DNA of 64,000 nt from Ascarosepion bandense (GCA_037127315.1 JBBBDQ010001684.1:5396501-5460500), one strand, 5' to 3'; shown: positions 46,736 through 59,480, counted from the stretch's first letter. The notes: generated from the sequence alone by a model not told the origin. Made by a program: numbers and translations.

Positions 46736-46859
46736 ATCCATTTTTTTTCAATGAAATTTTCTTATTCTCTTTCACTCTCAGTAACTTCTTGTATCCTAGT
46801 GGAACTATCGTCTTTCTTGGAAGGAAATTATTAACAAAAAACATGCAATAGAATTAAAC

Positions 46860-47560
46860 TATTAGTAATCAAAATGATGCTATACTATAGTGAATCGAGC
46901 ACGTTAATTATGAATCTAGACATAAACACAATATCTATGCTCAAGATTAATATTATAGGGTCAGTTTATTATTATCCAATGAAGCAGGAGAAATGAAACT
47001 CGCATCAATTGGATAAAATTTCTAATGTTTCATAAAATTGAAAAAACTTTTTCTCTCGCACCAGAACGTAGATGATCATGGCTCTCCACTACTATCTCTC
47101 TTTTATTTGTCTCAGTAATTGTTGTTCTTTTATTATACTAAATTATTTTTGTAGTAATAGTTCTGGTTTCGATTAATTCAGCAATTGTTAGGTTGGTTAC
47201 TCGTTTGATTTTTCCTGTGGATTTCGAATTTTTTTTTTTATATGAAAACTAAAGCTGGCCCACGTATACTTATTATAATACATAAATTCAATATAACGGT
47301 TAAAGATTTTAGAAGAATAAAAACACAACAAGATTGTAACAATATTGGCAATAAGTTTGAGGATATTCATCATACATTAGTAGGTTTTTTTAACAAAAAG
47401 AGTAATAACTTGAAGTCGGAATGTTCGGACACGTCAGTTTTTTTTCAACATGTGGGGCTAATTCTTTCGGGAAATGTAGTTGTTTGGGTTTTTTTCTATC
47501 TCATTAAATCGTATGGCTGTAAAAAATTTGAGTTTTTAAAAATCATTTCACAATAGCGAG
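46860..47560. other. No supported gene
   Basis: A 104-codon plus-strand frame (47242-47556) has no motif I recognise. A short inverted LINE tail is near 47070-47110. Confidence 0.3.
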
Positions 47561-47574
47561 ACGGAATTAGTATT

Positions 47575-47890
47575 AGTCCACAGGGGTTAAAGTGTGAGAA
47601 AAGACTGGGATCAGAGGGTAATAAAGAAGTGATAAGAGATGAACAGGATTCAAGAAGACGAAAAATGACATTGAATTTAAATTTTTAGAGATTGTAGATG
47701 TCAGGGTAGCAAGTAAATAGAAGGAACTTCCATAGACGGGAAATGCGAGAAAAGAAACTTTTTGAGTAGAAGTGATGGTTACATTTAACAATTTCATCCG
47801 TAAAAGATACCAAACGAGTAGTACACTTAAATTCATGTAGTCGGGGCACCAGAGAAAAAAGCTCGTCAGTGCAGTTACCATGTTGATGGC
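47575..47890 (-). mobile_element. Jockey-type LINE fragment, diverged
   Basis: 'tagattgtagatg' type sequence, 'gggaaatgcgagaaaagaaa' and 'cttaaattcatgtagtcggg' follow the order of the LINE 3' part at 23.5 kb. The frame is destroyed. Confidence 0.4.
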
Positions 47891-48034
47891 GAACAGGAAA
47901 GTTTGTATATGGTGGATAAAGGGAAGCTGTGTTCTGAAGGCATTAAATTTGACAAGCTATTTCTTGCACGAGTTAATCATTGACTGAGGTTCAGTCATAT
48001 GTTTCTTACGTTTGTTTTTCCGTTTTTGTTTCTA

Positions 48035-48185
48035 CAGTATGATGCTGAGGACGTCATGGGTCGAATATATGAGCAACTGTGAGGTTTTAGGGAAAATGGA
48101 AGCAAAAAGGAAATTTATACTTAACATTAGGAAGAGTAAGTGAGGAGTTTTGGGTACATAATGAGGCAAGAGGGCGTAGGAAATC
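48035..48185 (+). mobile_element. LINE fragment (RTE-like C-terminal block)
   Basis: Contains 'tgaggttttagggaaaatgg', 'aggaaatttatacttaacat' and 'ggtacataatgaggcaagag', equivalents of VLEGMETKRKLILNI and GHIMRKE in other copies. Frame broken. Confidence 0.4.
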
Positions 48186-48639
48186 CGCGTGTCAACACTA
48201 ATTTTAATCGCAATTCGGTTGTGAACATTCCAGCAGTCAACATAGTAATGGAAACAGGTTCAGAAATCCAATCTTCCCTCTCGCAACAGCAGAAACGCTT
48301 TTTTGCTCCCCAAGCACCAAAATAAATCAAAACTCCCCCGGGGAGCAAAAAAGCAACAGCCTTTATTCACCGAACAACTTTTCTGATTACGCTAAATAGG
48401 AATGAAAAAACCATTCGCGTAACTTCTGATACTCATAATAGCTCTTGTTGTGCTACAAATGTTATATAGTTTTTTCTTTTTCGCCACATTTTTCCGTCGT
48501 AGAATAAACACGAGCCACCGTCACGTGGTTTAACGAGGTAATTTTCTTCGCTACAGAGAACTCGGAAAATCTTTTAATTACAGGACAGAATGAGAACAAA
48601 ATAGACAACGACTATTAAAACAACGGATAACATTAATGA

Positions 48640-48765
48640 GCTCGAGTAAATGGATGGTTGAACAAAGCTTAGGAGAAATAAAAGAAAGACATCTTTTATT
48701 AAGACCTACAAGGGACAGGAAAATGTTGAAAGCCATAATCACCTACGTCTTAAGGGAACACAAAA
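48640..48765 (+). mobile_element. LINE tail (RTE-like)
   Basis: 'gaacaaagcttaggagaaat' and 'aagacctacaagggacagga' match the tails at 37.66-37.93 kb and 46.4 kb. Confidence 0.35.
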
Positions 48766-48932
48766 GATAAAGAAAAAGAAAAAAGAAACACCAATTACTG
48801 AGAGGAATAAAATGGAGAAAATAGTAGATAGTCGTGCTCGTTCAAAATCTGAAGCGATATTCATAGTTCCCAGCTTAAAAACTGTTGTAAGATTAGCACT
48901 CAAATTTTGCTTGTTCAAACTGACATTCAGTC

Positions 48933-49190
48933 AGTTGAGTATAATACGTGATAAACGCTTGGGCGATCATGTCTCCAAAGAGACATGACTGACTAGGCAG
49001 AAGACTTTTCTGTAGTAGATTGCTATTACATTCTGCGGCAGACAAAAGAAGATTATAGAAACCAGTCGGTTCTGCTGTTTAACCAATTTCTAGAAGAAAA
49101 GGATATGTGCGCAAGTGTGAATGAAACGAATACGATTCTCAAATTTCTCGTCACGTGCCGATATCCACAGCACCACAACGCCCAACGATA
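48933..49190 (-). mobile_element. tRNA-derived SINE, diverged
   Basis: Inverted copy with 'acgcttgggcgatcatgtct', 'gcagaagacttttctgtag' and 'atgtgcgcaagtgtgaatg'. The tRNA-like head near 49170 is degraded. Confidence 0.55.
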
Positions 49191-49657
49191 TAAACCGATG
49201 TTATTATACTGATAATACATGTATTTGAGTATATATTCCGTGTATATCAGAGAAAGTTGACGTGTTTGGATAACATTAGATTATGTGATAGTGGATTTAG
49301 TCTCAGCCAGCATCATTTGCCCAAGTCGCAATCTATTTTTCTTGGTCAATTTCTATAATTAAAAGAAAACGAAGATTAGGCGTTTTAATAAAAGTTTGTG
49401 AGAAATTCTATTACCAACAAGTACATAAAAATAAGAAATTACAATAATAAAAGATGTATTGTTTAATTTTGCTAATCTCTATTTATTTTCTATTTTTCCA
49501 GGCGCGATATGGACAACGATGTTCCCTGACAATTTTAGAATGGAAAATAAAACGATTTAATTCTGAATGAATTTCGTTTCGTATTTTAATTCTTATATCC
49601 TTAAATCTGTGTTCACATACAGTCACTTACTAGCACGTACACAACAAACCAGCGCTG

Positions 49658-49658
<1 letters not shown>

Positions 49659-49710
<52 letters not shown>

Positions 49711-49725
49711 ATATATATATATATA

Positions 49726-49765
<40 letters not shown>
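49659..49765 (+). repeat. Compound (TA)n / (TATGA) microsatellite
   Basis: Over 100 bases of TA with two 'tatgatat' interruptions, ending at the 5' truncation point of a LINE; (TA)n resumes at 50458-50535 after the LINE. Confidence 0.9.
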
Positions 49766-49769
<4 letters not shown>

Positions 49770-50456
49770 AATCCATAGCAAAATCTACTGTTAAGAAGGT
49801 TGGGTCACTATGTCGATCCAGGATGTTTTTTCCACCTGAATCCATCCTGCATATATACAAGTCAACCATCCGTCCGTGCATGGAGTACTGCTGCCATTTA
49901 TGGTCAGGTGCCCCTGCCGTTCTCCTCAGTGTTCTTGACAAGCTCCAAAAGAGAGTCTGTAATGTGATAGGTACTGATCTGGCGACTCGACTGCAGCCAC
50001 TTCCCCATCGTCGAAATGTGGCCTCCCTTTGTCTCTTCTATAAATACTTTCATGGCTTCTGCTCAGACGAGCTTAAGTCACTGATGCCTCCTCAACAGGT
50101 GTTTACCCGTGCAACCAGACTGGCAACTGGGTCCCACCCATTCACAGTCAGGTTAGCCAAATGCAGACGACAATTCTACTCCTGCTGCTTCTTCTCTCGC
50201 ACTTCCCGCCTGTGGAACTCGCTCCCGTATTCTTGCTTTCCTGATGGCTACAACCTCCAGAAATTTAAATGCAAAGTCAATACTCATCTACTAACCACTG
50301 GACTCTAGCTCTCTCCCCACCCCTGTAAAACCTTCCCTTTCTCTCCACCTATGTATCTGTCATCGCACCTGCTTTCTAATAATCTTTTTACATTTATGTA
50401 ACCCCTGCATATCAGTGGCGTTTCCGCCTTGCTCGGGATGAAATGATTAAAAAAAA
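49766..50456 (+). mobile_element. Jockey-type LINE, 5'-truncated copy with open frame
   Basis: The frame is open from the (TA)n edge (IESIAKSTVKKVGSLCRSR) through STIRPCMEYCCHLWSGAP, LFYKYFHGFCSDELKSLMPP and FSRTSRLWNSLPYSCFPDGY to a stop at 50308, then 3' sequence 'gggatgaaatgattaaaa'. It has no stops or frameshifts, unlike the other copies, so it is the youngest of this family here. It is flanked on both sides by (TA)n. Confidence 0.75.
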
Positions 50457-50482
50457 AATATATATATATATATAGATATATA

Positions 50483-50540
<58 letters not shown>

Positions 50541-50541
50541 A

Positions 50542-50682
50542 AAAATAAGGCAGACACGTTATTTCATGGTAATTCGGAAATATAGGCCTATACACGATCG
50601 TGTAAAATGTTCTGTATAATAAAGACGGAAGCTGATAATGGTTCCGATTTACCATGAAATAACGTGCCAGCCTTAATATTTT
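50542..50682. repeat. Inverted repeat with about 40-bp arms
   Basis: 50542-50580 and 50642-50682 pair ('cacgttatttcatggtaa' with 'ttaccatgaaataacgtg'). It begins directly after a (TA)n tract. MITE-like, no coding capacity. Confidence 0.6.
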
Positions 50683-50787
50683 CTTATATTCGCTCTATAT
50701 GTATTTATATACATATATATTTAGAGCTCTCTTAGAGAGATATCCTACCACTGTATGTACAAGATACTCCTTTGAATTCTTCTATAT

Positions 50788-50835
<48 letters not shown>

Positions 50836-50839
50836 ATAT

Positions 50840-52069
50840 GGATGAGATATAATTCTGTATCCACCAACACTATTCTTAAAAAATGCTCTATACAAAGTAG
50901 AGCGTATAATAATGATTTAAAGTTTATAACATAAATATGTTATAATATCACTACAAAAGTAGCCATTTTGTTTTCACACTATCGGAAAATAAGCCTCAAA
51001 GGTAACTCGCTTTATGAGAGTCACTATATATAAAACAATTCTCTCCTACCATCAACCTTACACTATTTTGAAAGCTTTTAAAAATAATAGCCAGACGCTC
51101 ACATAATGCCCATTGCGCGTATCACGTGACGGTTTTACAGAACTTTCTTTTTCAAAAAGCAAATAACAATCCACACTAAAACGAAAAATTACATTACAGT
51201 CAAACATAACAACAGATAAATAACATCCTTGAAAATGGCCTGTGAAGAGGCTGAAAGCGTTTGGAAAGTCGAAAACTATGGAACATTTTTACATTAAAGA
51301 TATTTTTTAAATTTATAATTCTCTTTAATTGTTATTTAGTTCGTCCATACCTAAAATATCTTTAATTAGATAAACGTAATTAAATTTTTTTAAATCTTAA
51401 TTTTAATTTTATTGAATTTTTCCCCTAGATATACCTTTTCAAATAAGTTTCCAAATCTCTAACCCTTTTAAACATTTAAATTTAAACGTATTCGACACGT
51501 ATCGAGCGTTTTCTATTTGATATTTGATATTCTCTTCTTTTTCTTTCTTTCCTTTTTTTCCCCTTCCTTATCTTCTCTCTATACACTCTTTGTATATTCC
51601 GCCCCTTTCTTTTCGGTTCTGTTTTGTTTAGCCCAATCCTCAATTTAACGACCTCCCATTTCCTTAACTCTTTTCGTCTATTAAGCAAGACATGCCAATC
51701 TCCCGTCTCTTCACTTACAAAGTAAAAACCAACAATAGACCGATTTTTAAAAGAATTTTTGTGACGTATATTTCTCAAATCTTAACCGTTATTTATTTTT
51801 GTCCCCTTTTTAATCCTGGTTTTCTTCATTTGAACATAGAGCTGTGTTGCTTAGGAGACGTGAATTCTCTCTTAGAGATTTCGTGTCGAAATGTTCATTC
51901 AACATTTTTGAATTTTGAAAAGTTAATTAATTTATATTGGCTCTGTAATCTTAAGTACATTGACCTCTCTTCCTGTATCATTTTTTAATATTAAATTTTT
52001 TTAATATTAATTAGGATCAGGTTCTTGGAATTTACCTTCCTACTTTTCCATTTCGGATTAAAGAAAAAG

Positions 52070-52070
<1 letters not shown>
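50840..52070. other. No supported gene
   Basis: AT-rich. Overlapping frames of about 98 codons at 51482-51988 lack recognised motifs. Confidence 0.3.

Positions 52071-52072
<2 letters not shown>

Positions 52073-52124
<52 letters not shown>
52073..52124 (+). repeat. (TA)n microsatellite
   Basis: About 26 TA units. Confidence 0.9.
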
Positions 52125-52127
<3 letters not shown>

Positions 52128-52569
52128 CGTAGTAATACGACATGAAACAAGTCGGATAGGACTTACCGTCTGATGAAGTCGGTGATTGTTGGCAACAACA
52201 ATTATTGACTGAAATAAATTTATTACGGAAATATGACCGGTGTTTAAAGTTTTTCAAAAAAGAAAATAGAAAGTATATATATATATATATATTTCTACCG
52301 GTTTAATTATTTACGGAAATGTTTGTTACGAAAATGTATGTTATAGAGAAGAAGTCAAACAAGCGACTCCTAACAAAACAGGAGAAACCACTAATTTTCT
52401 GTTGCATCTTAGACCACAGTCTAAGCAAATATAAAACTTCCCTTATATACAAAAATAACAGTTTTTAGTAAACAACCATCTCTGCTCTGAAATGTATCTT
52501 AATGCAAATAAATATAAGCAATGTTACTGAAAATTACGGTGATTGACGAAATCAAATTAAGAACCGATG

Positions 52570-52641
52570 TAATTAATTAATTTATTTGTTTAAAATTTAT
52601 TTTTCATCAATACTCGTATTTCATTAGATAGTCTGTTTTTA

Positions 52642-52687
<46 letters not shown>

Positions 52688-52947
52688 CCGGAAAATTTTA
52701 CGAAAAATCGAAAGTAGAGTATATAAGACTTGATTTAACTTCAATTAGACTGTTGAATTATTCGTAGTTGAGTAGTCCAAGACGCACCAGATGAATTGGT
52801 GACTTCCCCTACCATATTTTTGTCAGAAAATTTATCGTAAATAATCAGTCCAGCTGAAATATATGTATATGAATATACTGTTTAATTAAAAAACAGAATG
52901 TTTACTCAGATACGACTATCAATTTAAAATAATGTTTAAATTAAATA
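52570..52947. mobile_element. Second copy of the TIR element with internal (TA)n
   Basis: The left end 'ttatttgtttaaaatttatt' with 'agtctgtttttaatta' and the right end 'actgtttaattaaaaaacag' with 'aaataatgtttaaa' match the 16970 element in the same order, again with a (TA)n tract after the left arm (52645-52685). Confidence 0.45.
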
Positions 52948-53144
52948 TATCGGTTCCAATTCCATTTCGTCAATGTTCAAAATTTTCCGTAACATTGTGT
53001 ATATATCGATAAATTTCAGAGTAGTGAAGGTTATTTAAGAAAAATTGAAAGTCGTCTATATAAGGCTTGATTTACAGTTAAGTAATTGAAGTCGTTGCGA
53101 GACTCCACGAGAACATCCAAGAATGGGAGTTTATCTTTTAGCTT

Positions 53145-53385
53145 AGCTCATATGTGAAATTGGGGACGGAATATTTTCGAAAGTAGTTTTAAGATTATCA
53201 ATTTTTTCTCATCTATAATAAAAATATCATTTACATAGGTAACGTATATTTTCGGTGTGATAACGTTTTTAAAATCATTCACTAAGACACTAGGTGAAAA
53301 CGAAGGTGAACTCCATCGGACAATGACCTTAATGGGCTCATAGATCACAACTAATCTTTCAGCTTTTGATGAATAGAACATGCAT
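53145..53385 (-). mobile_element. Reverse transcriptase fragment, possibly Penelope-like
   Basis: The minus-strand frame has SSPSFSPSVLVNDF followed by YVTYVNDIFIID. This resembles the conserved G-SPxSPxxxDxxM and YVDDIF blocks of a reverse transcriptase, with the first catalytic Asp replaced by Asn. No further domain is visible, so the class is uncertain. Confidence 0.45.
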
Positions 53386-53395
53386 CAGAATCATT

Positions 53396-54430
53396 TGGGT
53401 GATAAGCCAAGTGGGTATACGTAGAAGACACTAGAACAAAGAATGCGATATTTATACTCAGAATGAAACCAGAAAGAGTAATACAAATGCAGAAGGACGT
53501 TGACATGCGTTTTATAGATGATGCAAGGGCGTACAATAAAGTAGATCACAAAATCTGTTGGAACTGCTTAGCAACCTTTACATATTTGGGTAGGACATTA
53601 GAATAATCAATAACCTATACTGGCAGAATATCCACCTGCATACGGATAAAGAACGAATTCAGCCGATAAAAAGATCAGAAAGTTGTGTAAAGCAAGAATG
53701 TGACTTCTTACTGGACTTTTTTAAGATCTACAGTGAGGCAATTTTCAAATAATTACATGTCATATTGGAATTCATTATTGGGGACATGGAAAGAAAACTA
53801 TAAAATTTCTTATAGAAGGTAGTAAAGGAAAGCGAGAAGAAAGGACTAAATGCATGGTGCTAAGCAATGAGATGAACACAAAAAAAAATTAGAGATACGA
53901 ATATCAATCAAGTCCAGAAATTGATATGTCTGGAAAATGTTCGAACAAACGACGGAAAATGCGACAAGGATTGACTTATTTAGAAACAGAAAAAATATTA
54001 GAAATTAAGTAATGTGTACTGAACTGTGATGTAATATCAACTAATAAATTTGGCAATGAATGCTGGGCAATTTTCTCAAAGATGCAAAAGAAACTTGAAG
54101 CAACAGAATGTAGTTCTACCTAAGGATACTGTGGATACTGTGCAACGAATAGGTTTTGGAGAAGATGGAGGCAAAAAGCAAACTTATACCTACAGAAACA
54201 GTTGATATTTCTTGTATACATAAAGAGGAAGGAGGGCTTGGAAAATCTGATATTCACAGGACAGAATGAGGTCAAGAGGGACAAATGAAAGCAGCATACA
54301 AGATACTTGATGAGTTTAAACAAATGGATGATGGAACAGAATTTAGGACAAATAATGAAATATTTATTACGTGGTACAAAGGGAAGGAAATTGTAAAGAA
54401 CAACGATAGTCTACGTTCTCAAGGCAAACG
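53396..54430 (+). mobile_element. LINE fragment, RTE-like, plus strand
   Basis: Broken frames contain a stretch like CVKQECDFLLDFFKIYSEAIF (compare VRQGCVFSPDIFNLYSE at 62.4 kb) and later 'agatggaggcaaaaagcaaac' and 'agaggaaggagggcttgga', which are the plus-strand equivalents of the C-terminal block at 22.4 kb. No intact frame. Confidence 0.5.
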
Positions 54431-54439
54431 TTACATAAA

Positions 54440-55406
54440 GAAGAAAGACAAATTAACTGAATTTTGCAAGAATAATGTTAATTTCTACTGACAACAAGTT
54501 TATTTACCCATAGAAATGTTGGATATCAGTTTGCTACTGTTTTCTACTTAAATGTTTTGAAATTTCTTTTAAATACGGAAGTCATTAAGTGCAATAATAA
54601 AGAAATTGGTATTCATATTTAAAGATAAATTTTTTTGTATAACCAATTTAAAAAAAATGTATGAAGTTTTGTGACATTTTGTAGAGGTAATAATCTTATT
54701 TTATACTAATTTGGGAGGATATAAATATTTCTAACTTTAATTGATGGCTTTTATTTTTATTTTCTGAAATTTTTGATGCCATGAATATTTGAATCTATCC
54801 AATGAGTTCATTTGATTTACCGATATTTGAAAAATTATTAACTAAAGGAAGTGAAAAGATGGAAACGAAAAGGTGAACAGGGCAGTGATTCAGAACATTT
54901 TCTATTTGTTTTTCCATACAAAAAATAATATAGTAGTTAAGCCAAAAAAAAAAAAATCACTCTAAATATATTTCGAATGCTAAAGTGACATAAAAATTCA
55001 ATTTCTCTATTATTCAAACATATTCTATTCAATAAAAATACATTGTTTTGTTATCGGCAATCGCAAGTAGTTCACAATCACGCTGAAATATTAAAATAAA
55101 TAAAACTTTATTGCAGACATTTTCCCCTTGAACTGTAAAAGAAAATGGTGTACATTAATAAATTAGTGAAGCACTAAGTTTCGATAAAATTTATTTTTTT
55201 TAATTTTATTGAATGTATTTTGAAAGTTTCAGGACAAATTTACGAGATTTTTTACTTTGTAGCGGATTATCCATTCTTTTCCAGTTTATAGGGGGGAGTC
55301 CGTTCTAGTGAAGGGTAGTTGTATATTGTTGCAGGTTAACGGAATTTGGTCTTATTGTAGATAGCCCACTATAAGTCAAGAAAAGCAAATTGTGTTGAAA
55401 ATTAAC

Positions 55407-55472
<66 letters not shown>

Positions 55473-56145
55473 TGTATGTATGTATGTATCAATTAAGGTT
55501 TTTACAATTAAAGTAATACTTGAAGTATAGGTCCAAAGGACGTTAAAATGTTCATGGCAATAAAATGCTGAAAAGAGAATTCATGCTTAGGAATGTGGGA
55601 GCGTTGCAACTAAGGAATGTCTTTGATCTATTCGTTCCTTAGGTCAGTAAGTAGTTTTGAGACAGCGAAAGATAAGAGTAGTAGGAAGGGAGGCTAGGAT
55701 AGTAAGCCGATTGACTTAGGTCAAGGGGATACTAATTACACTCCTCTCTCTCGAGTCACTCCGTGTGTGTCTGCCTGCGTTGTTCTGTCTTTCTGGGTGC
55801 TTTCTGTATCGGCTTTTTATTTCGACTTTTTGGATCGCAGGTGATCATTTGGGAATTCATGTCCGTATTTGATTCTGGGCTTCCCATTGGCCGATAAATA
55901 AACTTCGCGTAGGGTCGCGAACTGGAAATTTAATATTTAATTATTTTATGAAAGTATATAAAATATTTGTCATCAACCACGATTTTAAAAGTATTCACGG
56001 TGCACACAGTGAGAGTGAGTGTGTGTGTGTTGGTAGGGTAGTTGATTCACCCACTAGAATATTTCTGTAACTAAAAATATTAGTTCCAACAAATGAATTT
56101 TGACCCGAAGTAGTAGGTAATATTTTTTTATCTTAGCTTTATTAA
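54440..56145. other. No supported gene
   Basis: AT-rich apart from the (TA)n(TATG)n tract; no open frame or repeat recognised. Confidence 0.35.
55409..55490 (+). repeat. (TA)n (TATG)n microsatellite
   Basis: TA units followed by about eleven copies of 'tatg'. Confidence 0.9.
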
Positions 56146-56149
56146 AAAA

Positions 56150-56502
56150 AACTAGCAGTATAGCCCGGCGTTGTTCGGGTGTAATGAAAGCTTTAAAACT
56201 AATCCATGGTCCTGGAGCTCAGACTCTTTGGAGGTTGCCACGAAAGACTAAAAAGCAATAGTTGTTTCCAGTTAAAGTGAAACCGTAGACTGAAAGAAAA
56301 ATGAATGGGTGTAGGTCAAATTTTGATTTCCTGCTATCGATAAGTTTTTTTCGTCGTAAACTGAATTTTGAAGGCTAAATAAGTCCTCTGAGTAAAAGGT
56401 ATGATGGCTGAGACTAAGAACTACAATTATACCTACTTAGAGCCAAACCCGAAGCAAAAAATAAAATAAAAGGGCTAAAAAAATACAGATATACAGGCAG
56501 AT

Positions 56503-56567
<65 letters not shown>

Positions 56568-56590
56568 AAGTTCCATTTATAAATACGTTT
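56150..56590 (+). mobile_element. Second copy of the ctagcagtatagcccgg repeat
   Basis: Starts 'actagcagtatagcccggcg', has 'ggtcctggagctcagactc' as at 4005, and ends in 'agataaacacacacac', a (CA)n tract (56502-56563) and 'aaagttccatttataaat'. The same ending follows the (CA)n(GA)n tract at 4550, so 4200-4570 is probably part of that family too. Confidence 0.55.
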
Positions 56591-56599
56591 AGATATTTC

Positions 56600-57585
56600 A
56601 TAAGATATCCAATTTTAGCCAATAGGAGGGTCGAGAGTAACTCAATGTTGACGAGTATACTTTTAAAATGGTATTGAGGATTGATGTGTGTGATGTAAAT
56701 GAAAGAATATAGGGTTGGAAAAGAATATTATATTCTATTATATTTCGAATTATCCTTGACTTTAAGAGATTAAAATTGTATTGATCAGGAAAGTTTTTAC
56801 CTTTCCCCCCCACAAAAAAAATAATCACTTTCCTAGATCAACATAAATAAACGACCAGACAAGAAACATATTCTTACTGCGATACTTAAAAAAGAAAATA
56901 TGAAAACGAATAATTTGTATAATATCATTAAAATCCAAATATATATAAAAAATTCAATGAAGATAAAGTAATATATTTTAGACAAACACAATACTTATCG
57001 GGGGCGGGTAACGAGTTCCTTAATTATCTCATTAATGTGTTTGATTATTTATTTAAATATTTATTTGGGAGTTAGTTATCTTATCATGACACTCTACAAC
57101 TTCCTATGCTTTTTAGTTTGTGTTATATTTATTTAATACGAAATTCTAGACTAAAATTTTCCTTAAAAGCAAATATAAAATTAATATCTCTATCACTTTT
57201 AACATGAACTTCAAATTGGTATTTTGTCTGTTTGGCGGCTAGTACCCTAATTTTCGATTGCTATATATTTGTCCGTCTTCATTTATTTGATAGGATTCTG
57301 CTATTTTGAATCGAACTTCGAATTAATTCAACAGGCGGAGATTGTCTTATTCACCTGTCCATATTCAAAGATATTTGTATCATCGAATTCTTCCCAGTTA
57401 ATTCGTTTTAGTGAAATGTTTCGTTCTCCAATTGAAACAATTTATATTTATTAAACTATCTGTCATATATATTTACATTGGTAGAGTTAAATAAATACAT
57501 GTACTCTTACAAAGCTTTTAACTATGAGGCAAATGTCTCGTCTGAATTTATACATGTTATCTAGTCACCTGCCAAGCCGAAGTCT
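56600..57585. other. No supported gene
   Basis: AT-rich. 56575-56720 ('aagatatccaattttagcca', 'aggagggtcgagagtaactc') repeats at 60400-60520, marking an unnamed dispersed repeat. Confidence 0.35.
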
Positions 57586-57589
57586 TCTT

Positions 57590-57860
57590 TCTTTTATGTA
57601 CCGTGTCCCTTCAGGACGTAGGCTGTTATGACCGTTTACTTGATTTTGTCCCTTGTACCTATTTTTATTATTTGTCCTAAACCCTGTTATGCTATACATT
57701 TGCTGATGACCATTAAATAAGTTACGCCCTGCTCACCCTTCTCCTGCTTTCCTTCCATCCGCCCTGTGTAGACTCTTCTTCATCTTTGTAGAGATTGTTC
57801 AGACTTCGCAGCCATACAGAGATATCACGTAAAAATCATTGCTCTTAGGATAATATAATT
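57590..57860 (-). mobile_element. LINE tail fragment (RTE-like)
   Basis: 'ccgtgtcccttcaggacgta' followed by 'ccttgtacctatttttatta' resembles the inverted 3' tail seen at 60.56 kb. Only partial; it merges into the upstream block of gene C near 57845. Confidence 0.35.
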
Positions 57861-58325
57861 TTGTGAACTGAATGAAATGTTCAGTTTGAAAATTTCAGGT
57901 TATGTTTAATGCAAAAGATGCTGGAAAAGGTTTTGGAACAAAACTACCAAAAAATCAAGAACATAAATGTCAAGCTAACGATGTTTGTCGGAAAGTATTT
58001 TTTATAATAATTCCTCGTCTAAAAATTCAGAAAATATTGTCTCATAGGTCGTTTCTTTGTACAGAATAAGCGCCCAATTCAATCACAAATTTGCCACGAG
58101 ATAGATAAGTTAACGTATTCTTAGAACGAATAAGGTATTTCTTTTTTGACATCTGTCACGCATACGTCGCTACATGACAAGAAAGTTTTATTTTTCTTAA
58201 CGACAAACCAATGCATCAATTTGCTAAGTGATAATGTTCATAATTCTTGTACATGCTGCATGAAGGTCAGCCAGTCACAGCTGGCACGTTTATGTATTTT
58301 CAATTGTCATCGCTGCCTTTTTCTC

Positions 58326-58331
58326 TATAAA
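58326..58331 (+). promoter_or_regulatory. TATA box of gene C
   Basis: TATAAA in 'ttctctataaagag' occupies the same position in the duplicated upstream block as the gene B TATA box, about 65 bases before an identical donor (ctacg|gtaagtatt, donor at 58397). Flanking sequence such as 'cacagctggcacg' is shared with the gene B block. Confidence 0.55.
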
Positions 58332-58355
58332 GAGATTGTTTCTTCCAGAACAAAC

Positions 58356-58396
58356 TAATATTGGTCAAGGAAAGATCTTCTCAGGTTTTGTCTACG
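58356..58396 (+). other. Non-coding exon 1 of gene C
   Basis: The segment runs from about 25-30 bases after the TATA box to the donor gtaagt at 58397. It includes 'ggaaagatcttctcagg', which matches gene B exon 1. The start is estimated. Confidence 0.45.
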
Positions 58397-59319
58397 GTAA
58401 GTATTACCTCAGATCTTTATGCAAATTCATGGATTGGTTAACGTTAAAGCGACCGTTCACATTGATTATCAAGTTACTTGCATGATAAATGCAATCAAAT
58501 AGAATTAAGATTATAATTAAAATGATAAATCTAAAAGAATTACGATTATAATTAATCTAATCCAATGAAATTTAATAGAATTAAGTTTATAATTAAGAAT
58601 TATAAATTGCATTATATGATGAGAGGTAGAAAAGTTCCCACCCTGAAAATTTTCGAGAAGATAATGGCGTTTTTTTAGGCTGGTAATCTTGGAGAAGACA
58701 ATGAAATTCCTCATCCTGAAAGACAATGCAAAAGAAACGCTAAGAAAAGTAAGTCCTAGGATCCGGTTTGTGTTAAAATTTGAATTTACTTCAATCACTG
58801 TTGAAAATAAAATCATATCTGGTGTGAATTGCTGAGAAAAATGATGCCTGATATGATGTATCAAAATGGATTTTATTTTGATATCTAATTTACATATGGG
58901 AAAAGGAAGACTATATCCAGTTTATCAACTACAAATCATGCCAAAATTGTTTTATTTAAATCAGTGAGAGTTTAACTTGAACAAATGTTCTATTTCCAGA
59001 AGGTACAAAATTGACAATTACCGACTTAGAAGACAACAAACATGAATTCAACAATTTTCAAAGTCTTCCAGATTATTTTTGTGTTTCTGCTGCATTAGAT
59101 TAACTAAAGATAATTATCTTAGATTTGCTAGATTTGCTGTCAATGAAAATGATCGATATCTGTGCCCGTGTAAATTACTTCTAAGGTAATATGAAACATA
59201 ACAACGTCTATAAAAAGGGGAGATAATCAACGTCTATATAATTAAACTCCTTTACTCAATACTCGATATCTCTATAATTACTTTTTACTTTCCATTAAGG
59301 AAACGTACTGACCTATCTC

Positions 59320-59480
59320 ATTTCCTCCATCTATGGATTAAATAGGAGAACATATTTGGTTCAACCAGTTTACCACAGAAAGTTATGCCAATCTACTGCA
59401 GGTAAATCTTCTGCCCCATCAGTCATATCTCTTTCGTGACATAATCACTTAAGCGTGTTTTTAACTCTTAACTGACTGAA
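59320..59480 (+). mobile_element. tRNA-derived SINE, 3' part, in intron 1 of gene C
   Basis: Body fragment only: 'tatggattaaataggagaac', 'accagtttaccacagaaagt' and 'gtgacataatcacttaagcg'. The tRNA head is missing. Confidence 0.55.
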
